DNA from: CAYNHQ01 sp964397255
GTDB lineage: Bacteria; Bdellovibrionota_G; JALEGL01; DATDPG01
DNA: 64,000 bases
Assembly (NCBI GenBank): GCA_964397255.1
Contig: CAYNHQ010000001.1
Span: forward strand, 1-64,000
Direction of reading: 5' to 3'
A program made the translations under genes and the position numbers. This document shows, piece after piece, positions 9,589 through 19,281 of this stretch (position 1 is the first letter of the stretch; every line of letters starts with the position of its first letter). The notes under the pieces are model-generated. The model did not search any database and was not told the DNA's origin. It was given only the letters and a program-made list of their open reading frames with translations.

Positions 9589-11022
9589 TTAGTGCGCCGA
9601 GGAAGCAATCAGAATTTCAGCCTTTTCAAAATCCTTTCGCTTTCGAAGGTCATCTATTTTCGCTCGCAACATTGTAAAGCATTGCTCAAATGCCCCACCT
9701 TTTGGATCGACAACAACAGGAGTCGCCTGATTGAGTGCAACGTCGAGTGCCTGGACCTTAGGCCCCGCCGCCACCGGGATGGCAAAAAAACTCGCGCACG
9801 CTAAACGGGGAAGGGGAAATTCTTCGCGTGTTCCACCCTGGAAAATAGCCCGAAGCCCAATCGTTACGTCGTCGAGGAGTTCGTCCCCTACAACGGTCAA
9901 AACGACATCGCGTACCATGTTCTCCCCGTCGCTTAAATCCCCGAAGACCGTGAGAATGCGATTATCAAAAAATGTATCGATCACCGTCGTGGCGGCCGAA
10001 GCAAGGGGAGTTGTTACTCGGCGGTAAGCTCCTGTAGCCCATTTTGCGGCCGTCGTTTCACTCAACTCTTGTCCAAAATACCTTAAGTCCAGGCGCGAAA
10101 TGGTGGTTTCCACGGCAGGGTAAAGCATTCGCGTGTAGACCCATTTCCCAGCCGGCGCCAAAACCCAACGATAGGTTCGGGTAAGTATCGGCGCGGCATA
10201 GCGAAGCGCTAAGACATCGACCGCGGCCCGAGTTGCAAATTTTGCCTGTGTGGCAAACGCTGCCTTCATTTCCTGTGAGACCGTTTCGTATTTCACCAGA
10301 TCTGAATAAGCGCTGGCGATCACCACGTCGGATTTCGCTTTTGCGATCCGCATCTCGTTCGCAGAAACAGGCACCTCCAGTGGCCAACCATTGGAGTCGC
10401 GCAGCATGCCTGCCGATTGCGGAATTCGCTTTGTGCCGAGTTTCGTCATACGAGACTGCAAGTAACCCGCATTTGTAATTTCCGTCAGTTTCTCGTCGTA
10501 AACAGAATATCGATCGTCCGTATAGTCACCATTAGTCATAAAGAGGGCTCCCAACGACCACAGGTAAACATATCGGGCAGCCCGGTGGTCGTTCTTTGCG
10601 CTCGACTCGAAGCGGGCTTGCTCCTCGACGATCGAATTTTCAGCCTCAGCAATGAGTTCTCTCTGTTCATCGGCGGGAATGGCAGCGAGTTCCTCAGCGG
10701 TGACTTGGGAAACAAAGGATTGATTTCCTAGCCGATCGACAATGCGTTTTACGAGGTCTCTCTGTTCATGGACGAGAGGTATTTGACGTGAATACCAAGC
10801 GAATTCGACCGTATTCCGCTGTCTCCAGCCATGTTCGAAACGGTCCACGATGAACTGGTGCTTTCTTTCGAGTTCTTGGTACCAAACGTAATGGAGGTAT
10901 TGTCGTTGGAACGCTAGCCGTACTTCCGGTCGGGAGAGAGACTCAGAGGATAAAGCCGAACCTGTGCAGACGAGTAACAACACAAGGCCGGTCTGCAGGC
11001 GCCGAATGCCTACGGCCAGCAC
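9589..11022 (-). CDS. secreted protein of unknown function, 477 residues
   Basis: It has an N-terminal signal peptide (hydrophobic about residues 11-26), then a largely helical, charged region (about 30-260) with several Tyr/Trp/Arg-rich helices, and a C-terminal part containing possible amphipathic segments around residues 265-300. I recognise no catalytic motif or family. It stands alone on the reverse strand, divergent from purE with about 185 bases between them. Confidence 0.7.
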   Translation of the reverse strand: MLAVGIRRLQTGLVLLLVCTGSALSSESLSRPEVRLAFQRQYLHYVWYQELERKHQFIVDRFEHGWRQRNTVEFAWYSRQIPLVHEQRDLVKRIVDRLGNQSFVSQVTAEELAAIPADEQRELIAEAENSIVEEQARFESSAKNDHRAARYVYLWSLGALFMTNGDYTDDRYSVYDEKLTEITNAGYLQSRMTKLGTKRIPQSAGMLRDSNGWPLEVPVSANEMRIAKAKSDVVIASAYSDLVKYETVSQEMKAAFATQAKFATRAAVDVLALRYAAPILTRTYRWVLAPAGKWVYTRMLYPAVETTISRLDLRYFGQELSETTAAKWATGAYRRVTTPLASAATTVIDTFFDNRILTVFGDLSDGENMVRDVVLTVVGDELLDDVTIGLRAIFQGGTREEFPLPRLACASFFAIPVAAGPKVQALDVALNQATPVVVDPKGGAFEQCFTMLRAKIDDLRKRKDFEKAEILIASSAH

Positions 11023-11207
11023 GTCCTAATCCTTCCCGCCCTATATTTGCATTTCGATTGAAACTTTGATGATCCGTCAGGCTCTTCGATCATTTCCCCG
11101 TTTGTCAGTCCTTCAATTTTCATTCAATGCTTTGTGTGAGCTGCGTCAAGAAAAAATTGCTGCCATTTTGATTTTTTTTTCTGATATAAGCCGGCGCTTC
11201 GAAACCG

Positions 11208-11708
11208 ATGACCAAAAAGCGAACCAAAAAACCCTGGGTCGGAGTCGTCATGGGGAGCGAGAGCGACTACAAAACGCTCAAACTCACATGTAAACTTCTC
11301 GACGAGTTTCATATTCCCTACGAGGCGAAAGTGGTCTCCGCCCACCGGACACCGAAGTGGATGTTCGACTACGCCATGTCGGCAGAAAAACGGGGCCTCA
11401 AAGTGATCATCGCGGCGGCCGGCGGTGCAGCCCATTTGCCAGGGATGGTCGCTTCGCTGACCCTCCTGCCTGTGCTCGGTGTTCCGATCAAGTCGAAATC
11501 GCTCGACGGTCTCGACTCGCTCCTTTCAATCGCCCAAATGCCCAAAGGAATTCCCGTCGGGACCCTCGCCATCGGTAATTCGGGCGCCGCCAATGCCGCT
11601 CTCTTAGCGGCGGCGATCATATCGGACCAGCACCCGAAAGTTCGCGATCGCCTCCGAAAGTGGCGCGCTCGGCAGACGTCAAAGGTTCTCAAGCAGAAAT
11701 TGAAATGA
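11208..11708 (+). CDS. purE: N5-carboxyaminoimidazole ribonucleotide mutase
   Basis: Moves the carboxyl group from N5-CAIR to form CAIR in purine synthesis, in the cytoplasm. Family signatures are intact: GVVMGSESDY at the start, VVSAHRTP, AAAGGAAHLPGMVA and LDSLLSIAQMPKGIPVGT. The partner purK overlaps its stop by four bases, so this is the usual bacterial two-step PurE/PurK route, not the single-step class II PurE of animals. Length (166 residues) is normal. Confidence 0.96.
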   Translation: MTKKRTKKPWVGVVMGSESDYKTLKLTCKLLDEFHIPYEAKVVSAHRTPKWMFDYAMSAEKRGLKVIIAAAGGAAHLPGMVASLTLLPVLGVPIKSKSLDGLDSLLSIAQMPKGIPVGTLAIGNSGAANAALLAAAIISDQHPKVRDRLRKWRARQTSKVLKQKLK

Positions 11709-12838
11709 AACCGATTCTCCCCGGCGCTACGATCGGAATTTTGGGAGGGGGACAATTGGGTCGGATGACTGCGCTCGCCGCTCGGCCCCTCGGCTACCGA
11801 ATCGCTGTTCTTGACCCCGATGCCCATTGCGCTGCTCGATCCGTCGCGGACGAAGTTATTGAAGCCCCATTTTCGGATGCAGACGCCATCGGAAAGCTCG
11901 CCAAAGTGTCGAATGTACTCACGATTGAAATTGAAAAGGTCTCGTCGGAGGGGATGAATCGGGCCGCGAAGCTTATTCCCACCCGCCCTTCGGATGAGGT
12001 TCTTCATATTGTTCAAGAGAAAACAAGGCAGAAGGAATGGCTTGTCAAAAATGGCTTTCCCGTGGGTCCCTTCCGGACAGTTTCAACCGAAAAGGAGTTA
12101 GGAGAGGCGGTCGAAGCTCTTGGCGAGAAATGCTTCGTCAAATCATCCCACGGGGGCTACGACGGAAGAGGCCAAATTGAAACCACATCGTCAGCCGATG
12201 CCAAAGCAGCATGGGAGAGTCTCGGGAAAAAACCCTGTGTCGTTGAAAAAACGCTGAGGTTGGAAAAAGAGATTTCGGTCTGTGTCGCCCGACACCCCGA
12301 CGGGACATCGGCGACGTATGCCCCCGCGCTCAACCACCACGAGAATCGGATCCTCGCCTATTCGGTCATTCCTGCGCCCATCCCTACCCGACTCGCGTCC
12401 GAGGCGCGTGACTTGGTTGAAGGAATTGCCTCTGCCATGAACGTGGAGGGACTCTTGGTCGCCGAGCTCTTTGTTTGCGAGGGCGACAAGTTGCTCGTCA
12501 ACGAACTGGCTCCCCGGCCCCACAACAGTTTTCACTCAACGATTGAAGCCTGTGCCACAAGCCAGTTCGAACAATTGGTCCGAACCATTTGTGATCTCCC
12601 CTTCGGAAATTGCGAGGTCATTCGACCCACGGCCATTTTCAATCTGTTGGGTGATCTTTGGGGGAAAAAAGAGCCCCCATTCGAGAAACTTTTCGCCCTG
12701 AAAAACGTCCATCTTCATTTATATGGAAAAACAGGCGCTAGGCCGGGCAGAAAAATGGGACATCTTTCGGCGACGGGTGCCACACCAGACGAAGCCCTTG
12801 CGATAGCAAAATCGGCCTACGCGTTGGTAGCGGGCTAA
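11705..12838 (+). CDS. purK: N5-carboxyaminoimidazole ribonucleotide synthase
   Basis: ATP-grasp ligase that makes N5-CAIR from AIR, bicarbonate and ATP. The N-terminus GATIGILGGGQLGRM is diagnostic; FVKSSHGGYDGRGQ forms the ATP-grasp loop and ELAPRPHNSFH the metal-binding region. The ATG at 11705 overlaps the purE stop; a longer frame from 11660 is inside purE and is not used. The result is 377 residues. Its stop overlaps the convergent kimA-like gene by four bases. Confidence 0.95.
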   Translation: MKPILPGATIGILGGGQLGRMTALAARPLGYRIAVLDPDAHCAARSVADEVIEAPFSDADAIGKLAKVSNVLTIEIEKVSSEGMNRAAKLIPTRPSDEVLHIVQEKTRQKEWLVKNGFPVGPFRTVSTEKELGEAVEALGEKCFVKSSHGGYDGRGQIETTSSADAKAAWESLGKKPCVVEKTLRLEKEISVCVARHPDGTSATYAPALNHHENRILAYSVIPAPIPTRLASEARDLVEGIASAMNVEGLLVAELFVCEGDKLLVNELAPRPHNSFHSTIEACATSQFEQLVRTICDLPFGNCEVIRPTAIFNLLGDLWGKKEPPFEKLFALKNVHLHLYGKTGARPGRKMGHLSATGATPDEALAIAKSAYALVAG

Positions 12839-14670
12839 CGGTCTAGGTGAATGCGGACACTGGTCACTACGACGTTCCGCATATTGCGTAAACCGGCCTG
12901 AAGCAAAATGGCACTTTGGTTGTGAAGAAAGTTGTGCCACCAGCGGGCAGGCACGAAAGAGGGAATGACCACGGTGATCAAATCGTTGGGATCCTGGTCG
13001 TCCACCTTCTTAATGTATTCAATGAGCGGTTCATTGAGGGATCGGTAGGGGCTTTCAAGGACCACGAGGGGAACATCGGGCGCCCATTGGCTCCACTGTT
13101 GCTTGAGCGACTCGGTCGCTTTTTCATCGAGCTCCACGGTAACCGCCTTCACGTTTTTGGAAAGCGACCGTGCGTACTCCAGCGCTGCCACGACCCCTCG
13201 ATGGAGCTGGGCGACTGGAACGATGACCGTATGAGTAAAGTGACGAAGTGGAATAGCCAGATCCGATGCCAGTTGGCGTGAGGAGGCCTGATAGTGTTCC
13301 CAAACGGCATAGAGCCAGGTCACCAAGAGAGGAAGAATCAAACAGATGATCCAGGCCCCATGCGAGAACTTGGTAATAAGAACCGCCATCAAAACGACTG
13401 CGGTCGATATCGCGCCAACCAAGTTGATCGTCAGGTGGATCCTCCATTCCGGCTCTTTGAGTCGGTAGTGGTGCATGACCATTCCAAATTGAGAAAGCGT
13501 GAAAGAGAGGAAGACTCCCACCGCATAAAGTGGAATCAGCCGATGTGTGCTCGCGCCGAATAGATAGAGAAGCAAACCCGCGAATGTCGCCAAGAGAAGA
13601 ATTCCATTCGAAAAGACGAGCCGGTCGCCGAGATTCTGAAGCTGCCGAGGAAGAAACCGGTCTCTTGCCATAACCGAGGCTAGGCGGGGAAAATCGGCAA
13701 AGCTAGTGTTTGCGGCAAGGATTAAGACTGCGCAGGTGGCCGCTTGAATAAAGTAATAAAAAAACCCTGCCCCAAAAATGCTTCTCGCTAATTGAGAAAC
13801 GATTGTTTCATGAGAAATCGGCACGGCCTGGTAGAGATAGGCCAGCCCCGATACTCCTAGAAAAAGGGCTCCCAGAATCATCGCGAGCCAACGAAGGACC
13901 CGAGCGGCGTTTTCCGATTCCGGTTTTTGAAACGCCCGAACGCCGTTCGATATCGCTTCCACACCCGTGAGCGCCGTACAGCCGGAGGAGAATGCACGAA
14001 GAAGGAGAAAGAGCGTAAAGGCCTCATTTATCTTTGGCTCTTGAAGCTGATGGAGAACTTCGGGTGGAGGAACCTGATCGAGAAGCGCGTGGGCGTATTT
14101 CCAAAGACCCACGATGATCATGGTTCCGATTCCAAAAATGAAAGCGTACGCCGGAGCCGAAAAGAGCCTTCCCGATTCTTTCACTCCCCGAAGATTGCCG
14201 ATCGTGATGACCGCCACCGCCAGGAGGGCAAGTGACACTCGATACGTGAAAAGCTCCGGGAGAGCTGAAGTGATCGCGGCGATCCCCGCCGCGACCGACA
14301 CCGCTACCGTCAACACATAATCAATGAGAAGCGCCGACCCGGCGACGAGTCCCATCAGTGTTCCCAGGTTTTCTTTCGCTACAGTGTAGGCCCCTCCTCC
14401 TGAGGGATAGGCTCGAATGGTTTGGCGATACGACATCGTGACAATTAAAAGAAGAGCGACAATGGCCAAAGAGAGATAGGGGCCGAGATGCAAATAAAAA
14501 GGCCCAGCCAGAATAAGGACGAGAAGCATCTCTTCCGTCGCATAAGCCACAGAGGAAAGAGCATCGGAGGCGAACACCGCAAGAGCCGCAAAATTTCCCA
14601 GTCGATGGTATGACGCGGCGTCCGTCGGAAGCGGCTTTCCAATCAATATCTTACGGAGTAGTCCTGGCAT
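12835..14670 (-). CDS. kimA: KimA-like potassium importer (APC/KUP superfamily)
   Basis: Membrane potassium/proton symporter resembling Bacillus subtilis KimA (YdaO). Shared features include the opening IGKPL, SSDALSSVAY, SYRQTIRAYPSGGGAY, KENLG, LLIDYVLTVAVS, RAFSSGCTALTGVEAISN and the C-terminal NFLHNQSA. Twelve membrane segments (about residues 30-450) are followed by a cytosolic USP-like domain (about 465-605) that binds c-di-AMP in KimA. Length 611 against about 607. No c-di-AMP riboswitch is evident in the 170 bases upstream, unlike in Bacillus. It is divergent from the subtilase gene. Confidence 0.88.
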   Translation of the reverse strand: MPGLLRKILIGKPLPTDAASYHRLGNFAALAVFASDALSSVAYATEEMLLVLILAGPFYLHLGPYLSLAIVALLLIVTMSYRQTIRAYPSGGGAYTVAKENLGTLMGLVAGSALLIDYVLTVAVSVAAGIAAITSALPELFTYRVSLALLAVAVITIGNLRGVKESGRLFSAPAYAFIFGIGTMIIVGLWKYAHALLDQVPPPEVLHQLQEPKINEAFTLFLLLRAFSSGCTALTGVEAISNGVRAFQKPESENAARVLRWLAMILGALFLGVSGLAYLYQAVPISHETIVSQLARSIFGAGFFYYFIQAATCAVLILAANTSFADFPRLASVMARDRFLPRQLQNLGDRLVFSNGILLLATFAGLLLYLFGASTHRLIPLYAVGVFLSFTLSQFGMVMHHYRLKEPEWRIHLTINLVGAISTAVVLMAVLITKFSHGAWIICLILPLLVTWLYAVWEHYQASSRQLASDLAIPLRHFTHTVIVPVAQLHRGVVAALEYARSLSKNVKAVTVELDEKATESLKQQWSQWAPDVPLVVLESPYRSLNEPLIEYIKKVDDQDPNDLITVVIPSFVPARWWHNFLHNQSAILLQAGLRNMRNVVVTSVRIHLDR

Positions 14671-14843
14671 GAACGGCGTTTGAGAATTCCCTTTTACCTT
14701 CTCCGGAAGGGGAAGTCATTTTCGGGACACATCTGTCACAACCACTTCCTATAGCCCTTTGCGGCGTAGATGCCCCCCTTTTTCCACTGGCTTTACCGTG
14801 TAAAAACGCTATGCTTTTTTCAGTTCATTCTTCAGGGGGAAAA

Positions 14844-16340
14844 ATGAAGAAGGAGATGCTTGGTGGAGCCGTGGGGGTCGGCTTGGTACTACTAGTGCCT
14901 TCGACTCCGGCTCAAATAGGAAGTAGCCAAAAAATTTCTTCGGTTCTCGAGCACTCCATGCTCGCCAAACCTGAGAATCGGCAGCTGGCCTGGGTTTTTT
15001 TCAGCGACAAACCGCAAACCTTTGATCGGACCCATTTTGTTTCGAATGAAGCTCGCCAGCGTAGAGCGTTGCGGGGTACATACAACAACCCCCTGCTGGA
15101 CTATCCGGTAGCCGAGGATTACATCCGCGCGCTCAAACAGGCGGGAGCCGAAATTCGGGCGACTTCACGCTGGTTCAATAGTGCGACGATCGAAGCGAAT
15201 AGCAATGTCATCACGGCGATTTCTCAAATGCCCTTTGTTATACATCTGGAGCAAATTCGAACGGGCAAACGTCCGGCCGAGAGGATTCTGCCTCTCCCTC
15301 CATATTCCTCTCGCTCCTTTAAAAGTGGCACGGCGCCTTCTGGCCTGGATTATGGTCTTTCGAGATCACAATTGGAACAGATCGGAGTCCCAGAACTTCA
15401 CGCAAGGGGCTTAGCCGGAGACAACATCATCATCGCGCTATTAGATGATGGATTTCACAAAAACCATAAGGCTCTTGAGAATATCGACATTATTGGCGAG
15501 TACGACTTTGTCTTTCAAGACAGGAATGTCGAGCGCGATCCGAACAATCCGGAGGATTATGACGATGAGCATGGTCTGATGACTCTCTCGACGATTGGCG
15601 GTTATGCTCCAGGGAGCCTCGTAGGCCCTGCGTACAATGCGAAATACCTTCTCGCCAAGACCGAAGATGGTAGGAGCGAAACTCCGCTAGAGGAAGATTA
15701 TTGGGTTTCCGGTCTCGAATGGGCGGAAGCAAATGGCGCCGACGTCGTTTCGAGCTCACTCGGATATATGAAGTTTGATGATTCGGCTCAATCGCATGAC
15801 TACCCTGCTCTTAACGGGCAAACCATCATCACGTCCCGAGCGGCCAATACCGCGGCGGAATTAGGAGTGGTCGTCGTGAATTCGATAGGGAACGAGGGCC
15901 CCTCTTCTAAATCCATTGCCTCACCGGCCGATGCTCTGGGCGCCATTGCTGTGGGAGCCATTGACGCGAAAGGGATGCTCGCCCTTTTTAGCTCTCGGGG
16001 ACCTGTGGCCGATTTTGACAGTTCTCATCGATACAAACCCGATGTCGTGGCACGAGGAGTTTCAAATTATGTGGCCACGAAATGGAATTACAAGAGCTAC
16101 GGCCGCGCGGATGGAACATCGTTTTCCTGTCCACTCACAGCCGGTGTCGCAGCTCTGCTCTTGGAAGCCCACCATGAATGGAGACCGGAAGACATTCGGC
16201 AGGCCCTCACGTCCACCGCATGGCGGGCGCCAAACACTCCCCCCGACAACAATTACGGATATGGGATTGTTCAGGGAAATTTGGCCGTCGATGCTTCTCC
16301 CGCTCTTTCCGTCGCGTCAATTGCATCGACGATCCGCTGA
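14844..16340 (+). CDS. S8 family subtilisin-like serine protease
   Basis: Exported endopeptidase. It has a signal peptide (about residues 8-24), then an I9-like propeptide region (about 45-140) and the catalytic domain. The triad is visible as Asp201 in ALLDDGF, His243 in DDEHGLM and Ser426 in DGTSFSCPLTAG; the oxyanion Asn350 lies in NSIGNEG. I start at the ATG at 14844, preceded by GGGGGA, not at 14811. Its last 70 bases overlap the convergent lipoprotein gene. No cell-wall or outer-membrane anchor domain follows the protease. Confidence 0.92.
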   Translation: MKKEMLGGAVGVGLVLLVPSTPAQIGSSQKISSVLEHSMLAKPENRQLAWVFFSDKPQTFDRTHFVSNEARQRRALRGTYNNPLLDYPVAEDYIRALKQAGAEIRATSRWFNSATIEANSNVITAISQMPFVIHLEQIRTGKRPAERILPLPPYSSRSFKSGTAPSGLDYGLSRSQLEQIGVPELHARGLAGDNIIIALLDDGFHKNHKALENIDIIGEYDFVFQDRNVERDPNNPEDYDDEHGLMTLSTIGGYAPGSLVGPAYNAKYLLAKTEDGRSETPLEEDYWVSGLEWAEANGADVVSSSLGYMKFDDSAQSHDYPALNGQTIITSRAANTAAELGVVVVNSIGNEGPSSKSIASPADALGAIAVGAIDAKGMLALFSSRGPVADFDSSHRYKPDVVARGVSNYVATKWNYKSYGRADGTSFSCPLTAGVAALLLEAHHEWRPEDIRQALTSTAWRAPNTPPDNNYGYGIVQGNLAVDASPALSVASIASTIR

Positions 16341-17443
16341 CGGAACTCCATCGCTTCCTGCTTATACGGCGGCAGAGATTTTCCTTTCATTTCATCCCAT
16401 TTCAGATCGGCGATGGAATCGAGAAGCACCTTCTTCGCAAACTGAAGAAAAGCGGCCGCAGGCTCGAAGAGCGGATTCCGATCGTCCGCCACTAAGTACT
16501 TGTGAAAAGGTGCGATGGCTCCGGTCGAAAGCCCCAGCACCCAAACCATATTGGGTGAAAACGGCGCGATGGGAAGATTGTCAGGATCAAACGGCGTGGC
16601 CGCCACAAAGTGCTCCACAAAGGGAAGAATCATTGGTGGAATTTTTTTCTCCACCCAGATTCTAAAATCGTGGAGGCCCTGCACGATTTGACCTCGTATG
16701 CCGACCATCTTAAACGTGCAAACATCGCCGTAGGCGTTTCCCGCCCGCTCGCGGCACATTTGAAACAAGCTGGTTACACGCGCATACCAGCGAGCATCGG
16801 GGTGCTTAATGAGAAGCTCCCAAACCGCGCGAGCAGAGGCCACTCGATAACGGCTTTCAAAAGTAATGTCGTTTACTACCGAACCAAGGGTCTGAATGGT
16901 TTGGAGGATCGCCGCATCTTCTCCCTCTTTGATCTTTTCCAACGTTTGTTTTGAATTCTCCAAGATTTTTTCGCTGGCTGTACGCGTGCGACGAACTTCA
17001 ATGAGATTCGAGGCGATCTCTGATTTCACATCCCCCGTCAAATCCCCAATTTTTTGAGAGAGGGTCGCGAGTTGATCCATTTTTGCGAGTGAAGCTTCCA
17101 CTGCCTTTACACTGGCTTCCAATTGGGATCTGGTGGAATCGCCCTGAGTGACAAGTTTATTCATTTGGGTGAGAGAGCTTTGGACGGCCTTAATGCTTTC
17201 TCGCAACAGCGTGACCACGATCGCGCCCTGATCGATCAAAGCCCCCATATTTTTGTTGCTCTTTTTTACTTCGGAAATGTTTTGATCTAGTTTTTTTCCA
17301 ACGACGTCTCCCTGTTCAACGAGACGGGCTATATTCGCATTGCTTTTTTTGACTTCGTTTTTCGTTTCCGAAATGGAATCCAGCGCGCCGCAGGCGCATA
17401 AAACTACCGCCCAGGCGCAAATGAGCGCACGCTCCCCCTTCAT
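16271..17443 (-). CDS. coiled-coil lipoprotein of unknown function
   Basis: 390 residues with a probable lipobox (LCAC, Cys about residue 18). Residues about 20-195 form a repetitive coiled coil in which an EVKKSN...QGD/QGA pattern recurs roughly every 33 residues, suggesting a long helical rod extending from the membrane. The C-terminal half is globular, with no motif I know. Its 3' end overlaps the subtilase 3' end, so both C-termini are encoded on opposite strands of the same 70 bases. Confidence 0.75.
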   Translation of the reverse strand: MKGERALICAWAVVLCACGALDSISETKNEVKKSNANIARLVEQGDVVGKKLDQNISEVKKSNKNMGALIDQGAIVVTLLRESIKAVQSSLTQMNKLVTQGDSTRSQLEASVKAVEASLAKMDQLATLSQKIGDLTGDVKSEIASNLIEVRRTRTASEKILENSKQTLEKIKEGEDAAILQTIQTLGSVVNDITFESRYRVASARAVWELLIKHPDARWYARVTSLFQMCRERAGNAYGDVCTFKMVGIRGQIVQGLHDFRIWVEKKIPPMILPFVEHFVAATPFDPDNLPIAPFSPNMVWVLGLSTGAIAPFHKYLVADDRNPLFEPAAAFLQFAKKVLLDSIADLKWDEMKGKSLPPYKQEAMEFRQRIVDAIDATERAGEASTAKFP

Positions 17444-17488
17444 CTTCCCCCCTTCAGAGAATCAGGAGGAGTATATCGGGAAGAAAAA

Positions 17489-17518
17489 AAAAGAGGAGCG
17501 GGAAACCGCTCCTCTTTT
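17489..17518 (-). terminator. intrinsic terminator of the beta-barrel gene
   Basis: A perfect 11-bp stem (AAGAGGAGCGG / CCGCTCCTCTT), with two more A-T pairs outside, encloses a four-base loop (GAAA on the + strand). On the reverse strand a run of nine T follows, 24 bases past the stop of the gene at 17542. It is the clearest terminator in the window. Confidence 0.93.
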
Positions 17519-17541
17519 ACACAAAACTAACGCTTTGCAGC

Positions 17542-18072
17542 TTAGAAGTAGTAGTGAACTCCCAAGCCAAGCGCACCGCCAACGGTGCCACCCACGCTAT
17601 GGAATCCCCACGACTTCCCGGCCTTCGCATAATCGAGCATAATGCCCGCTTCAGCGCTAAAGCCAATTTCGGGCAGCGAAGCAAAGCTGAATTCATACCC
17701 GAGAGGGATGTTAATTTGCAGAACTCGGTTATCCACGGGCTTCTTATCTTGTGCCCAGCCTACGCCGAGACCCGTATAGAAGTTCGAGTTTTCCTTTTGA
17801 ATGAGGTCATAAAGGAATCGGCCGCCAAAATCGATGCTCTTATCTCCACTCTTTGTGACTGAATCAAAGCCCAGGGTGAATTGGCCCATCATTTTTGGCG
17901 CAAGTCCATACTTCACTGACCAGGAACCCAGTGTTGAAGTTCCAAATAAAGCATTGTTCGTAATACCTTCCTGAAATCCAAGGCCGACCTTACCGGTACG
18001 ATCCATCGCCGATGCCGAGCTTACGGCTCCCGCAACCGCGATTACAGAAAGAACTGTTAATAACTTCTTCAT
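17542..18072 (-). CDS. small outer-membrane beta-barrel-like protein
   Basis: 176 residues. A textbook signal peptide (MKKLLTVLSVIAVAGAV..., cleaved near Ala-Ser-Ala) is followed by alternating polar/aromatic strands such as GSWSVKYGL, GQFTLGFDS and NFYTGLGVGW, ending in a terminal aromatic strand (GLGVHYYF) as in OmpA/OmpX-type barrels. The ATG at 18072 is preceded by GGAGG with ideal spacing; a longer frame to 18102 is disfavoured. It ends in a strong intrinsic terminator. It is likely abundant; role unknown. Confidence 0.82.
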   Translation of the reverse strand: MKKLLTVLSVIAVAGAVSSASAMDRTGKVGLGFQEGITNNALFGTSTLGSWSVKYGLAPKMMGQFTLGFDSVTKSGDKSIDFGGRFLYDLIQKENSNFYTGLGVGWAQDKKPVDNRVLQINIPLGYEFSFASLPEIGFSAEAGIMLDYAKAGKSWGFHSVGGTVGGALGLGVHYYF

Positions 18073-18226
18073 TCTATCCTCCACTTTGAATGTTGATTTC
18101 ACTTGTAGGTTCTAACCATACGGGAGCTTAATTCCCGAACTTATTGAATTAATAGTTCCATGAATTTCTAATTTGTCCAGAAATTAGCTACTTACCTCGT
18201 TTGGGGGTTTATCGCAGCGTGTAATT

Positions 18227-19183
18227 TTAGATGGCTCGCTCTTCCTCCCAAGAGAAATCAGCGGGGAGAGGTCCCGAAAGATACGACCGCAAACCCTCTT
18301 CCAATGGGGTTAGCGTAAGTTTTAGCAATTGCAGCAATGCCGAGTTGTCGACCGATTCCTCCATCGTGATGAAGTCGACCCCCCCTGGCGTTAGAAAACG
18401 AAGCTTCCCCGGCAAAAATTGAACAAAGGCCGCAATGAACTTCATCATCGACTTAGGTTGAGGGAAGATAATCCGTCTTTTTCCCATTACTTTTAAGAGT
18501 GTCGCCACAATATCGTGCATGGAAAGCGATTCGGGCCCACCGATATCTAAGATTTTTCCAAATGTTTTAGAGTTGTTAAGCGCCAACGATACGGCTTTAG
18601 CCATATCCATTATGTAAAGGGGTTGAATTTTTTCTTTTCCCATTCCGATGAGCGGCACAATGGGCCCCAATCGAGCGAACATAGCGAATTTATTCAGACT
18701 ACGGTCCCCAGGTCCATAGATCCAGGAGGGGCGGAAAATCGTCCACTGAAGACCACTCTCTTGAACCGCTTTCTCGGCGCGGAGTTTGGCCCGGAACCAG
18801 GGCTCCCTTCTCCCTTCGCGCGTTCCCGCTCCACTTATATAGATGAAGCGCTTTACTCCTGCTTTTTTGGCTGCTTCAACTTGTCGCTCGGTACCCTCGC
18901 CATCGACCCGCTCATATGTGAGCCCCCTTCTTGGATTTTCAAAGGGGGCGTTTTCAAATTGAACGGCATTAATCATCGCATCGGAACCAGCAAGGGCAGC
19001 TTCAAGCGTAGGAGGATTAAATACGTCCCCTTGAAAGAATTCTGTGCCGGGTATTCGCTGACTCCGGAGCAGCTTCTTAGGGCTCCGGCTCAGGACACGC
19101 ACGCTTTCAGAACCTCGAACGAGATAGCGAACAATCTCCGAGCCCACAAACCCTGTACCGCCGGTAACCAGTGTCTGAACCAT
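18227..19183 (-). CDS. NAD(P)-binding epimerase-like protein (extended SDR, NDUFA9 type)
   Basis: Atypical extended short-chain dehydrogenase. The Rossmann motif TGGTGFVGSEIV sits at the very N-terminus, and RFIYISGAGT and FRPSWIYGPGD follow, as in the complex-I NDUFA9-like/NmrA-like subgroup. The usual YxxxK pair is not clear, consistent with non-catalytic or quinone/lipid-related roles in that subgroup. 318 residues, single gene, divergent from the S41 protease. Substrate unknown. Confidence 0.8.
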   Translation of the reverse strand: MVQTLVTGGTGFVGSEIVRYLVRGSESVRVLSRSPKKLLRSQRIPGTEFFQGDVFNPPTLEAALAGSDAMINAVQFENAPFENPRRGLTYERVDGEGTERQVEAAKKAGVKRFIYISGAGTREGRREPWFRAKLRAEKAVQESGLQWTIFRPSWIYGPGDRSLNKFAMFARLGPIVPLIGMGKEKIQPLYIMDMAKAVSLALNNSKTFGKILDIGGPESLSMHDIVATLLKVMGKRRIIFPQPKSMMKFIAAFVQFLPGKLRFLTPGGVDFITMEESVDNSALLQLLKLTLTPLEEGLRSYLSGPLPADFSWEEERAI

Positions 19184-19281
19184 AAGTGAATGGAATAATT
19201 ATCCCATTTTGTAGATAGGTGCCATGATTAGCCATATTGACGCTTCGCGTAAAACTTGATAGATACCGGCCCCTTAGGCCT

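Noticed and set aside
14671..14843. ydaO-type riboswitch before the KimA-like gene
   Set aside because: I could not find the conserved helices in either orientation.
15916..16665. 249-residue frame over the subtilase 3' end
   Set aside because: Shadow frame rich in Pro/Arg/Ser within the protease catalytic region; no plausible protein features.
18623..19189. 188-residue + strand frame opposite the epimerase-like gene
   Set aside because: Antisense shadow; the opposite strand has an intact Rossmann protein.
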